Assembly: GCA_965248975.1 (NCBI GenBank)
Contig: CBDFKU010000020.1
Span: 310,001-374,000, forward strand
Source: CBDFKU01 sp965248975
GTDB lineage: Bacteria > Chloroflexota > Dehalococcoidia > Lucifugimonadales > JAGWBF01
DNA length: 64,000 nt
Direction of reading: 5' to 3'
The notes beneath the pieces are model-generated. The model worked only from the letters and a program-made list of their open reading frames with translations, was not told where the DNA came from and searched no databases. Below, one piece after another: positions 44,201 through 52,118 of this stretch. How positions within the stretch are numbered: position 1 is the stretch's first letter; the number at the start of each line of letters is the position of its first letter. A program made the translations under genes and the position numbers.

Positions 44201-44520
44201 GCGCGGCCCGACCGGTGAGTCTCGCGGTGCATGAACCCCAATCGCGAATCGACCGCCCCCTCGACGGCCGAGCGAAGCCTGGGATAATCCGCGGGGCCCA
44301 GGGGCCGGTTCTGTACTACCACTATCGCGTTGAGACTGGTCTGGGAGGTGGAAGCCAGGGTGTGGCGCAGGCCTCCCTCGGCCAGAGCTCTGGAGTACAG
44401 GGCGCCCAGGGACATCAACGTAACTGCGGCCAGGATGCCGAAGGAGGTTATCGCCACCAGCACCCACGAGGAACGCACCCGTCTCGGCAGGAGCCATAAG
44501 AGCACCCTGACCCAGTTCAT
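41230..44520 (-). CDS. Giant FtsX-type ABC permease A
   Basis: 1,096 residues and colinear with permease B. It has an N-terminal helix, an extracytoplasmic domain, an FtsX segment with ASLLRSRGASMLQMGGLLAM, and a second extracytoplasmic domain with a beta-sandwich-like insert (PGSVVLDDLTVNG, then VVEGFEEPRAW). The final FtsX segment has GALGLSRRQIALSLALERAA. The paired permeases probably arose by gene duplication and form a heterodimer. It is the first gene of the operon, with no strong Shine-Dalgarno before its ATG. The upstream region (44521-44689) carries no promoter for this strand that I can defend. Confidence 0.82.
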   Translation of the reverse strand: MNWVRVLLWLLPRRVRSSWVLVAITSFGILAAVTLMSLGALYSRALAEGGLRHTLASTSQTSLNAIVVVQNRPLGPADYPRLRSAVEGAVDSRLGFMHRETHRSGRAPRNLPIVRSRQSNPPPFLATLGQPFFLTGFEEHSRLVAGSWPSPTAVMHDDGVGVEAVLGVSVASALGLEVGDTAYIIPFPDERVERVELKIVGLAEAMDSREEYWMGVSSSYFEPVDLGNTMLAPVYVPENAFLNGIGARYPSLVGDYSWMLYLDPDAVTASIVGGAKDSITGLQTDIVKQFPRSLLLTGLENTLKGYEKELTHARVPIFLFISMVVVVILYFLVLVTGTLAQIRGGEASLLRSRGASMLQMGGLLAMAEGAVALVAIVLGPFLALALARYFLLDTIVPVAGGDPVSVGLSADMFILGAVGGLLSLAVLIASGLGLARMGMVEFLRARARPPTVPLLQRYYADVAVLVAVGFIFWQIQDRGGFVEREVLGRSLETHPALLLGPVLALVAAAFLMLRLLPLVLRALGWVGGVFPAWVSFALVRVARDPLPHGSLAIMLLMAATLGAFGATFQSTLSKGQQEQALYDMGGDLVIRDPVGSTATPDAVAGIPGVRSLSAMGRDSVSVENAFPGISTTLLAVDPHTLGDVAWFREDFAGKSLTQLMAPLRESPEGLNPGIVLPMDADGVGVWARSDDAVSLWVRLSDSRGRYRSLLLGDIPASSPSTSGRNDPADWTYLEAAFPLEEGPSEPPLSVVSFYIGGGLGFRSQPGSVVLDDLTVNGPSIPVGTVVEGFEEPRAWAPMATASIELGPGAALNGRSGLGFSWEERSGGETVGAMIPPGPFPLPAIGGPTFRRQQLLDVVSGGQTVPVVVSDVTEYFPTVDPAAVPFLLVSLNDYQDYVRRLPRGRLLRPDEFWASVEDTADRNEVVGAIRESVSFLVSVVDRDARVDQAQRDPLGGGGWNGLTILSIAALTVAVALALGTHAVASLRSGRIDLTVAGALGLSRRQIALSLALERAAVAALALAAGGVLGVWLGRWVLGFLDITASGRPLVPPLVVTFHDGLMALVFAGLVAAIVASTLLAALSAARLKASDVLRTGQ

Positions 44521-44689
44521 AAGCGATCAACCATGGACATCATCGCCAGTCGGTGGACCCGTAATTCTGACGGCCTGCCAGAGCTTCACCGTGAGGGCAC
44601 ATCCAAGACGTGAGTACCCATCTAAGAAAGGTACCACAATGAGCAAAGCCGGCGGTAGTGAAATGTAGGTTTTAGAAACCATGCGACTC

Positions 44690-44722
44690 CTTCAAACTTT
44701 CTTCAAAGTTGTTTGTTATATA
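44690..44722 (+). promoter_or_regulatory. Tandem-repeat operator and promoter of the DUF2680/regulator/kinase operon
   Basis: CTTCAAACTTT/CTTCAAAGTTG is an 11-bp direct repeat (17-bp core CTTCAAACTTTCTTCAA at 44690-44706). A 10-base gap follows, then TATATA at 44717-44722. This is the geometry of PhoB/OmpR-activated promoters, in which the tandem site replaces the -35 box. The same 17-bp core with the same gap occurs at 47473. The remaining part of the 44521-44766 intergenic region shows no other feature. Confidence 0.75.
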
Positions 44723-44766
44723 TACAAAAAGGCAACAGCCAAATACGACAGGAGGAATTTCACGAC

Positions 44767-45189
44767 ATGAAGAGACGGTGGCTCATGATCACTATGCTGG
44801 TGGGAGCTCTGGCGGTAGGCGTTATCGGCACGGGAGCTGCGCTGGCCGGCGGCAACGGCGGCGAGGGTGGATCCCGCATCAACGACCTGGCTTCACGTGT
44901 TGCCACTATTCTGGGGTTGGACGAGACCCAGGTCCAGGACGCCTTCGACCAGGCGATCGGCGAGCTGCGGGAGGAGAAGCTCCAACAGAAACTGGACAGC
45001 CTGGTGGAGAGTGGCCGGATCACCGAGGAGCAGGCCCAAGAGCTCGGGGACTGGATCAGGTCCAGGCCCGAGGATCTGCCGAAGGGGCTGTTCGGAGGCC
45101 GCGGTTCCCACGGCAAGCACAAGTGGAGGACGCACGGCATGGGGCACTTCGATAAGGCGCCTGAGCCGGCACCTGAATCTTCCTCTTAG
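44767..45189 (+). CDS. Secreted DUF2680-like protein
   Basis: About 140 residues. A signal peptide (WLMITMLVGALAVGVIGTGAALAGG) is followed by a helical domain of ~60 residues (LGLDETQVQDAFDQAIGELR, then LVESGRITEEQAQELGDWI) like YckD/DUF2680 proteins. A His/Lys/Gly-rich tail follows (RGSHGKHKWRTHGMGHF). The His-rich tail could bind metal. The start is the ATG at 44767 with AGGAGG about 11 bases upstream; the open frame begins 18 codons earlier. It is the first gene of the operon with the response regulator and kinase, so it may be a periplasmic sensor accessory like CpxP or a stress target; this is inference. Confidence 0.72.
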   Translation: MKRRWLMITMLVGALAVGVIGTGAALAGGNGGEGGSRINDLASRVATILGLDETQVQDAFDQAIGELREEKLQQKLDSLVESGRITEEQAQELGDWIRSRPEDLPKGLFGGRGSHGKHKWRTHGMGHFDKAPEPAPESSS

Positions 45190-45289
45190 GATCGGCCGGG
45201 AGACTTGCCCACCGGACGGGTGGCACGACTTCCGTCCGGTGTGCAATAGTGGAGGCTGATCACCTAACCCCGGTCGAGGTGGCGGAAAC

Positions 45290-45979
45290 GTGGCTAATAC
45301 GGTTCTGATAGTCGAAGACAATACTCATACCGTCGAGCTGGTACGGCTTTACCTGAGTAGGGATGGGCACAAGGTGCTGGCTGCGGCCGACGGGATCGAA
45401 GGGCTGCGCCTCGCGAGGGAGGCGCAGCCCGACATCGTGGTCCTGGACCTGATGCTGCCCGGCCTGGATGGTATGGAGATTTGCCGCGTCCTGAGGCAGG
45501 AGTCGGAGGTGCCCATAGTCATGCTGACGGCTCGTGTCGAGGAAGAGGACCGCCTGGCCGGACTGGACCTGGGCGCCGACGACTACGTGACCAAGCCCTT
45601 CAGCCCCCGCGAGCTGGCGGCAAGGGTGCGAGCCGTCCTGCGCAGGACTGCCCGCGAGGCCCTGGACGAGGAGCCGGCCGAGCTATCCTACGGCGACGTC
45701 ACGGTGAACATGCGGCAGCAAACGGCCTGCATCGGATCCGAGGCGCTGCGGCTCACTCCCACGGAGTTCCGGCTGCTGGCACTGATGGTCCGCGAGCCGG
45801 GCCGTGTCTTCACCAGGGAGCACATCATCGACCGGGTCTTCGGCTACGACTTCGATGGGTTCGACAGGACGGTGGACGCCCACGTTTCCAACCTGCGCCG
45901 TAAGCTCGAGGCGGACCCGGAAGGGCCCAGCTACGTCCACACAATCTACGGAGTGGGGTATAGGTTCGGCGATGGGTAG
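45290..45979 (+). CDS. OmpR/PhoB-family response regulator
   Basis: 229 residues. The receiver has the acidic residues Glu9 and Asp10, phospho-acceptor Asp53 (IVVLDLMLPGLDG), and the conserved Lys in TKPFSPREL. A winged-helix DNA-binding domain (about 130-225) has RLTPTEFRLLALMV and a final YGVGYRF. The start is GTG at 45290. This regulator probably binds the tandem CTTCAAA repeats found before its own operon and before the exporter operon; an 11-bp repeat period is what PhoB/OmpR dimers use. The kinase gene overlaps its end by 8 bases. The 100 bases before it (45190-45289) hold no other gene. Confidence 0.93.
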   Translation: MANTVLIVEDNTHTVELVRLYLSRDGHKVLAAADGIEGLRLAREAQPDIVVLDLMLPGLDGMEICRVLRQESEVPIVMLTARVEEEDRLAGLDLGADDYVTKPFSPRELAARVRAVLRRTAREALDEEPAELSYGDVTVNMRQQTACIGSEALRLTPTEFRLLALMVREPGRVFTREHIIDRVFGYDFDGFDRTVDAHVSNLRRKLEADPEGPSYVHTIYGVGYRFGDG

Positions 45980-47339
45980 GTGGATTTTCAGCCTGCAGTT
46001 CAGGCTCGTCCTGGGTTTCGCCCTGGTGCTGGCCCTCGCGCTGGGCAGTGTCAGCGCCTACGTTGGCTACGCCGCCGATCGCGAAGTCGAACAGTTCGAA
46101 CGGGACCAGGAGGAGGTCAGGGCCGCCCGTATGAGGTTGCTGGTGGCGCAGCACTACCTGGCTCGGCGTGGCTGGGTCGACATACAGCGGGTGATCGAGC
46201 AGGCTGGGGCCCTTTACGGGCGGCGCATCGTGGTTAGCGACCGGGAAGGGAACGTGGTGGCCGACTCCCAGATCGGCATCCGCCCGCCCCACAGGAAACC
46301 GTCCAAGCTGACCAGGACCTTTCCGATACGCTTCCCGGAGCAAGGAGGGGCCAGGGAGGTAGGCACTCTGGCCATAGCTCCCAGAGACACCCCCATCGAC
46401 GTCCCCGAGACGCAGACGTCGGCCATCGTATCGGCCCTGGACCGTTCACTGCTGTGGACGGGCATCGTGGCCGGGGTGGCCGGTATCATGCTGGTCTCGG
46501 TGATGTCCCGGCAGGTCCTAGCCCCGGTTCGGGTCCTGGGGGCGACGGCGAGGCGGCTGGGACAGGGCGACCTCTCCCAGCGGGTATCGTCGGCCGGCCG
46601 CGACGAGATAGGGGAGCTCGGCCGCACCTTCAACGCCATGGCCGGTGGCCTGGAAGCGGCCGAAGGGCAGCGTAAAAACCTGATGGCCGACGTGGCCCAC
46701 GAGCTCAGGACCCCCCTATCCAACATCCAGGGCTACCTGGAAGCGGTGAAGGACGGGCTCCTCCAGGCTGACGACACCACGGTGGACACCATTCACGGAG
46801 AGGTGAGGCACCTGGGCCACTTGGTGGAAGACCTGCGACTGCTGGCCCTGGCCGAGGCTGGAGCGCTTCGACTTCAGCGCGAGCCCTGCTCCCTCAAGGA
46901 TGTGCTCACCAGGACCGTCGAGCCCTTCCTGCCCAGGGCAGAAGCCCAGGGCGTCTCCATCTCCCTGGGAGTTACCCCCCAGCTGCCGTCTGTGGAGCTG
47001 GACCCGGAGCGTATCGGCCAGGTGATCGCCAACCTGCTGGAGAACGCCCTCATGCATACTCCCAGGGACGGCCGAGTGCACGTGACGGCCGAGACCGCCG
47101 GACCCAACGGCGTAAGGGTTTCGGTGTCGGACAGCGGAGAGGGCATTCCCTCCGAAGAGCTACCTCTTCTCTTCGAGCGCTTCTATCGGGTCGACCCATC
47201 GCGGACCAGGGCTACCGGGGGAGCCGGGCTTGGGCTGACCATCGCCAAGCGCCTGGTGGAGGCCCACGGAGGGACTATCCGAGCCGAGAGTACCCCGGGC
47301 CAGGGTAGCCGATTCACCTTCGAGCTACCCTTGTCCTAG
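45972..47339 (+). CDS. Sensor histidine kinase with extracytoplasmic domain
   Basis: 455 residues. First membrane helix (about 11-31), an extracytoplasmic sensor of ~130 residues with a PAS/Cache-like stretch (IVVSDREGNVVADSQIG), second helix (about 160-178), HAMP (RQVLAPVRVLGATARRLGQG). The HisKA H-box is DVAHELRTPLSNIQ with His243. The HATPase has an N-box (NLLENALMHT), DSGEGIP and GGAGLGLTIAK. The start is the ATG at 45972 inside the last codons of the regulator gene. Together they form a complete two-component system. The signal is unknown; the adjacent exporter and DUF2680 protein point to envelope or drug stress. Confidence 0.93.
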   Translation: MGRWIFSLQFRLVLGFALVLALALGSVSAYVGYAADREVEQFERDQEEVRAARMRLLVAQHYLARRGWVDIQRVIEQAGALYGRRIVVSDREGNVVADSQIGIRPPHRKPSKLTRTFPIRFPEQGGAREVGTLAIAPRDTPIDVPETQTSAIVSALDRSLLWTGIVAGVAGIMLVSVMSRQVLAPVRVLGATARRLGQGDLSQRVSSAGRDEIGELGRTFNAMAGGLEAAEGQRKNLMADVAHELRTPLSNIQGYLEAVKDGLLQADDTTVDTIHGEVRHLGHLVEDLRLLALAEAGALRLQREPCSLKDVLTRTVEPFLPRAEAQGVSISLGVTPQLPSVELDPERIGQVIANLLENALMHTPRDGRVHVTAETAGPNGVRVSVSDSGEGIPSEELPLLFERFYRVDPSRTRATGGAGLGLTIAKRLVEAHGGTIRAESTPGQGSRFTFELPLS

Positions 47340-47472
47340 TCCTCCAATACGAATAATGAAGCCGCCGCGAATTGTGATGTCGCCGCCACTTGGCTCACGG
47401 CACTAAGGCCAAGGCCGTCCTGAACCTCTCCCCATAAGACCCCGCGCCCCCAACGCCTCGCTCATTGGTGCT

Positions 47473-47505
47473 CTTCAAACTTTCTTCAAGATTCGTTGCT
47501 ATAGT
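47473..47505 (+). promoter_or_regulatory. Tandem-repeat operator and promoter of the exporter operon
   Basis: The 17-bp core CTTCAAACTTTCTTCAA (47473-47489) is identical to the one at 44690. It is followed by a 10-base gap and TATAGT (47500-47505). It lies 85 bases before the adaptor gene. The rest of the 47340-47589 intergenic region shows nothing else. Confidence 0.75.
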
Positions 47506-47589
47506 CCGTTTCAGAGCTACTTGCAAGGCTTATCTTGCGGACGGTCCATAGTGAGCCCCACCGCTACGGGTTAGAGGTAAGTATCGGTT

Positions 47590-50139
47590 ATGAGTGCACT
47601 CCCGGCTGTTTTCAAGCTTCTGAAGCCATGGCAGGCAGGCGTGCTGGCCGCCGTGCTGCTGGGGGCCCTCGGAGCCACTTACGGCGTCTACGCGGTGATC
47701 GACGGCTCCGGCGGGACGGACCTGGGAGAAAACCAGCAGCTCATACCGGTGCAGCTTGGAGACCTGGTCAACCAGGTCTCCACCAACGGCAGCATAGTTT
47801 TCCCCAACAGGGAGACACTGTCCTTTGGCACACAGGGCACTATCGGTGAGGTTCTGGTGGAGGAGGGGCAGCACGTGGAAGAGGGCCAAATCCTGGCCAG
47901 CCTGGACCAGTCCACGGTGGCGTCACTGGAAAAGTCGGTGGCCCAGGCCCGCATATCCCTACGAGACGCCGAAGATGCCCTGGCCCAGGCCCTGGACCCC
48001 CACACCACCCTGAACATCGCTCGGGCCGAAGCCTCCGTAGCCGACGCAAGGCTCTCTCTGCAGGGCGCCCAGGAGACCCTGGAGGGCCTGCTGGCGCCGA
48101 CGTCACAGCAGATCGCCCAGGCAGAAGCGGCGGTGGCCAACAGCAGGATCTCGTTGGAAAGGGCCCAGGACGACCTGGCGGCGCTTCTGGAGCCCTCCGG
48201 CCAGGAAATAGCCGAGGTCGAGGCCGGGGTGGCCAACGCACGGTTGGCGTTGGAAGATGCCCAGGAAGCTGTGACCCTGCTCCTGGAGGCGACGACGCAG
48301 GACATCGCCAGGGCAGAGGTGTCAGTTACCGACGCCAGGATCGCCGCCAAGAACGCAGGTGAGGCCCTGGAGGAGCTGCTGGCCGGGCCCACGGAAGATG
48401 ACCTCACTGCTGTCCAGTCCCAGATAGATTCCGCCGGCACAGCGCTGGCCAACGCCCTTCGAGACCTGTCGTTGGCCCGCAACGAGTGGGATCGCAAAGT
48501 CGAAGCAGCCCAGGAATCCCTGGACGCGGCCCTGGACGGCTATCGAGACAGCTTCGAGAAGTGGCTGGGGACGGACCCCGACGCGGTGGATGGTGCGGCG
48601 GACCCAGACACGCTGCTGGCCTCGTGGGGCGTCGACCTCGAAGCCCTCTTCGATCCCGATGCACGGTTCCAGGACTCGGGCCGTGGATTCCTGGCAGCAG
48701 GTCCCCCTCCCGACGACCCCGCCACTCCATGGAGCGAGTTCGTGGTATACGCCTGGACAAACCTCCATCCCGCGCCACTGGTCGGCGACTGTGGAGACAC
48801 GCAGGTCGATGCCGGGACTCTCTGTGTCAGGGATGAGATGGACGCCGCCTGGACCGTATTGGAGTCGGCCTCGGACGACCTGGAAACGGTGGAAACCCAG
48901 GCGGCCAAGGCCGTATCCAACGCCGAGGTTGCCGTTGCTCGCTCCGAGGACAGTTTGGCGGCGGCCAAAGAAGCCCTGGCCGAGCTGGAAGCGGATCTCG
49001 ATGCCCTGGAGATCGAGTCCAGAGAGAAGAACCTGGCCCTCTCCCTCGCCAACCTGAACGAAGCGGAAGAGTCCATGAGGGACCTTTCCGACGGATCCAA
49101 CACGCTGCAGGTGGAGGCGAAGCGGAAGCAGGTGGCTGTGACCCAGGCCAACGTAGACGCCGCCGTCGATGAGCTGGAGGGCCTCACGGGCGAGCCCGAT
49201 CCGTTGGACGTGGCCGCGGCTCGAAACCAGGTGGCCGTTGTGCGGGCCAACTTGGAGGCCGCGGAGGACGATCTGGCGGAGCTCACAGGCGACCCTGACC
49301 CGGTAGATCTGTATGCCAGGATCAGGCAGGTCGAACTGGCTCAGGCCAGCCTTGGCGAAGCTGAGGATGAGCTGGCCGAGCTCTTTGGCGGCGTCGACCC
49401 CTTGGAGATTGCCCTTCGTGAGGCCGACGTGGCCTCGGCCAGGCTGGCCCTGGAAGGCTCCCTCAAGCTGTTGGAGGGGGCGACCCTAGTGGCGCCGATG
49501 GCCGGCATCGTGTCCCTGGTCAACCTGGAGGCCGGGCAGTCGGTCAACGCGAACGTACGCGCCATCGAGATCGTGGACCCTACGATTATTGAGGTCGACG
49601 GCATCGTGGACGAGATCGACGTCCTGTTCGTACAGGTCGGGGCTCGGGCCGAAGTAACCATGGACGCCCTGCCCGGCCAGGTGCTGGTGGGCACAGTGTC
49701 GTCCGTGGCCCTGGCCGCCGAGACCCAGCAAGGCGTGGTCAGCTACCCGATCCGTATCCAGGTGCAGCTGCCCCAGGGCATACAGCCCGTGGAGGGGTTG
49801 AGCGCCACGGCCAACATCGTCATCCGCGAAGACAACGATGTCCTGCTGGTACCCCTGCAGGCTCTCTACGGAACCTTCGAGCAGCCGTTGGTGAGGGTGT
49901 CCAACGGCGAGTCGATAGAAGAGCGGCCGGTGTCGGTGGGCAACAGCGACGACTTCTGGATAGCGGTCCTCGATGGTCTCAACCAGGGTGAGCAGGTTGT
50001 CATCGAGGCGTCCGAGGCCAGCACGGACCCCTTCGCCCAGATACGGCAGCAGTTCCAGGCAGGAGGTCGCGGAGGGCCGGGAGGTGGCGGTTTAGGGGGC
50101 GGAGGACTGGGTGGCGGTGGAAGGCCGCCAATAAGGTAG
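47590..50139 (+). CDS. MacA/HlyD-type membrane fusion protein with long coiled coil
   Basis: 849 residues, about twice the usual MacA length. An N-terminal anchor (about 14-36) precedes a first lipoyl half (GTIGEVLVEEGQHVEEGQIL). A very long coiled-coil hairpin runs from about 110 to 625, made of repeated A/E/L-rich units (EASVADARLSLQGAQETLE and similar). A ~100-residue non-helical insertion (about 316-415) sits between the two arms and contains two Cys (DCGDTQVDAGTLC). The second lipoyl half (LVAPMAGIVSLVNLEAGQSV) and beta-barrel domain follow. The tail is Gly-rich. It should couple the MacB-like ABC unit to export across the envelope. Gene order with ATPase and permease follows directly. 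Confidence 0.88.
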   Translation: MSALPAVFKLLKPWQAGVLAAVLLGALGATYGVYAVIDGSGGTDLGENQQLIPVQLGDLVNQVSTNGSIVFPNRETLSFGTQGTIGEVLVEEGQHVEEGQILASLDQSTVASLEKSVAQARISLRDAEDALAQALDPHTTLNIARAEASVADARLSLQGAQETLEGLLAPTSQQIAQAEAAVANSRISLERAQDDLAALLEPSGQEIAEVEAGVANARLALEDAQEAVTLLLEATTQDIARAEVSVTDARIAAKNAGEALEELLAGPTEDDLTAVQSQIDSAGTALANALRDLSLARNEWDRKVEAAQESLDAALDGYRDSFEKWLGTDPDAVDGAADPDTLLASWGVDLEALFDPDARFQDSGRGFLAAGPPPDDPATPWSEFVVYAWTNLHPAPLVGDCGDTQVDAGTLCVRDEMDAAWTVLESASDDLETVETQAAKAVSNAEVAVARSEDSLAAAKEALAELEADLDALEIESREKNLALSLANLNEAEESMRDLSDGSNTLQVEAKRKQVAVTQANVDAAVDELEGLTGEPDPLDVAAARNQVAVVRANLEAAEDDLAELTGDPDPVDLYARIRQVELAQASLGEAEDELAELFGGVDPLEIALREADVASARLALEGSLKLLEGATLVAPMAGIVSLVNLEAGQSVNANVRAIEIVDPTIIEVDGIVDEIDVLFVQVGARAEVTMDALPGQVLVGTVSSVALAAETQQGVVSYPIRIQVQLPQGIQPVEGLSATANIVIREDNDVLLVPLQALYGTFEQPLVRVSNGESIEERPVSVGNSDDFWIAVLDGLNQGEQVVIEASEASTDPFAQIRQQFQAGGRGGPGGGGLGGGGLGGGGRPPIR

Positions 50140-50145
50140 TTGGCC

Positions 50146-50865
50146 ATGATCGAGCTAGAGAACGTAACGAAAGTCTACCGCATGGGCAACGTCGAAGTTC
50201 CTGCCCTGCTGTATGTCGATCTGACTATACAGAACGGCGAGATGGTGGCCCTCATGGGCCCCTCCGGGTCGGGCAAGTCCACCCTGATGAACATCATCGG
50301 GTGCCTGGACGTGCCAACCTCAGGCATATACCGCCTGGAAGGTGAGGAGGTGGGCTCTCTCAGCGACGACCGTCTCGCGGGGATCCGAAACCGCAAGATC
50401 GGGTTCATCTTTCAGACCTATAACCTGCTGCCCCGGGCCACGGCGCTGGCCAACGTCGAGCTTCCCCTGCTTTACGGCGACGGCCGAAACGGGCGGCAGC
50501 GGTCCCTGGAGGCGCTGCAAAGAGTAGGGCTGGCCGATCGTGTTCATCACCGCCCTGCGGAGCTCTCCGGAGGGCAGCAGCAGCGCGTGGGAATAGCCCG
50601 GGCCCTGGTCAAGAACCCGGCCATCCTGCTGGCGGACGAGCCTACGGGGAACCTGGACAGCCGGTCCAGCGAGGAGATCATCGCCATCCTGCAGCAGCTG
50701 AACCGCGACGAGGGAATCACGGTGGTCATCGTGACCCACGAGGCCGATATCGCGGCCCACACCACACGGATCATATCCATGCTGGACGGGACGATCGTGA
50801 GCGACAAGCCGGTCGGGGAACCTCGCCGGGCGGCTCTGGCGCGAACGGAAGCAGAGCATCCGTGA
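50146..50865 (+). CDS. MacB-type ABC transporter ATPase
   Basis: 239 residues. Walker A GPSGSGKST, Q-loop FIFQTYNLLP, signature LSGGQQQRVGIARAL, Walker B ILLADEPTGNLD, H-loop IVTHEADIA. It is the separate ATPase half of a MacB/YtrE-like transporter. The ATG at 50146 is preferred to a TTG six bases earlier because the conserved N-terminus MIELENVTKVYRMG starts there and AAGG lies upstream. It follows the adaptor gene by 6 bases and overlaps the permease start by 4 (GTGA). Confidence 0.94.
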   Translation: MIELENVTKVYRMGNVEVPALLYVDLTIQNGEMVALMGPSGSGKSTLMNIIGCLDVPTSGIYRLEGEEVGSLSDDRLAGIRNRKIGFIFQTYNLLPRATALANVELPLLYGDGRNGRQRSLEALQRVGLADRVHHRPAELSGGQQQRVGIARALVKNPAILLADEPTGNLDSRSSEEIIAILQQLNRDEGITVVIVTHEADIAAHTTRIISMLDGTIVSDKPVGEPRRAALARTEAEHP

Positions 50866-52103
50866 GTCCCATAACGATCTTCAGCACTGCAGTCTCGTCC
50901 CTGGGGGCCAACAAGCTACGGACGGGGCTCGCCCTCCTGGGCATCGTCATCGGAGTTGCGGCGGTTATCTCCACCATGTCCGTGGGCCGCGGCGCCCAGG
51001 AGGCGGTTACCGCCAACATCCAGTCCCTGGGCACCAACCTGCTGTTCGTGCGACCAGGGGACGCCAACCTGGGAGGTTTCTTCGGAGGCCAGGGCAGCGC
51101 GACGACTCTGACCCTGGACGATGCCGACGCCCTCCTGGACCCCGTCTTCACTCCATCGGTCGAAGCGGTTGCTCCCGAGCTGAACACCAATGGCCAGATC
51201 GTTGCCGGTAGGGAGAACACCTTCACCCAGGTTCTGGGGATCACACCAGAGTACCTCTCCGTACGGAACAACTCGATGGCTTCCGGCCAGTTCATCACAT
51301 CGCAACACGTCGAAAACAACTCCGAGGTCGCCGTCCTGGGGTCGCGTATCGCGGAGACCCTCTTCGGCTTCCGAGATCCCACGGGACAGACAGTGCGGAT
51401 CAACGGGCGGCAGTTCACGGTCATCGGCGTCCTGGGCAGCAAGGGAGGCGGCGGCCAATCCATCGACGACCAGGTCCTGGTGCCGATCACCACCGCATAT
51501 TACCGTCTGGCTCCTCAGCGCACGGCCCAGGGCGACGTCAGCGTGCAGTCCATCAACGTCCAGGTGCGAAGCGTCGACAAGATGGACAGCGCGGCGCGTG
51601 AAATAGCCACGGTCCTGCGGCTGCGCCATCGTATTACCGGGGAGGACGACTTCACCATAAGCAGCCAGCAGGACACCATCGAGACCCTGGAGGATACCCA
51701 GGACACCTTCGTGGTGTTCCTGGCGGCAATCGCCGGCATTTCCCTGTTGGTGGGTGGCATCGGCATCATGAACATCATGATGGTGTCCGTGACCGAGCGC
51801 ACCCGTGAGATAGGCATCCGCAAGGCCATGGGGGCCAAGTGTCGCGACATTCAGCTTCAGTTCGTGTCCGAGGCCACCCTGCTCAGCCTCGGAGGCGGCG
51901 GAGTAGGCCTCCTCTTCGGATGGCTGGCCTCCGACCTGCTGGACGGTCGCAGCCTCGGAGGTCAGTCCTTCCAGACGGTCTTTAGCGGGGACATAGCCGT
52001 GCTGGCGCTGGCCGTCTCCGCGGCCATCGGGCTCTTCTTCGGCATATACCCGGCGGTGCGGGCGGCCCGACTGCACCCGATAGAAGCATTGAGGTACGAG
52101 TGA
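50862..52103 (+). CDS. MacB-type ABC permease (FtsX family)
   Basis: 413 residues, the usual size. Four membrane helices: one N-terminal (LRTGLALLGIVIGVAAVIST), then the MacB extracytoplasmic domain (about 50-270), then three at the C-terminus including FLAAIAGISLLVGGIGIMNI and the FtsX signature TREIGIRKAMGAKCRDIQLQ. The GTG start overlaps the ATPase stop codon, so the pair is translationally coupled. With the adaptor it forms a tripartite-like exporter. Chloroflexota often lack a classical outer membrane, so a TolC partner is not expected and none is encoded here. Confidence 0.93.
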   Translation: MSPITIFSTAVSSLGANKLRTGLALLGIVIGVAAVISTMSVGRGAQEAVTANIQSLGTNLLFVRPGDANLGGFFGGQGSATTLTLDDADALLDPVFTPSVEAVAPELNTNGQIVAGRENTFTQVLGITPEYLSVRNNSMASGQFITSQHVENNSEVAVLGSRIAETLFGFRDPTGQTVRINGRQFTVIGVLGSKGGGGQSIDDQVLVPITTAYYRLAPQRTAQGDVSVQSINVQVRSVDKMDSAAREIATVLRLRHRITGEDDFTISSQQDTIETLEDTQDTFVVFLAAIAGISLLVGGIGIMNIMMVSVTERTREIGIRKAMGAKCRDIQLQFVSEATLLSLGGGGVGLLFGWLASDLLDGRSLGGQSFQTVFSGDIAVLALAVSAAIGLFFGIYPAVRAARLHPIEALRYE

Positions 52104-52118
52104 TCTAGGGGTGATAGG

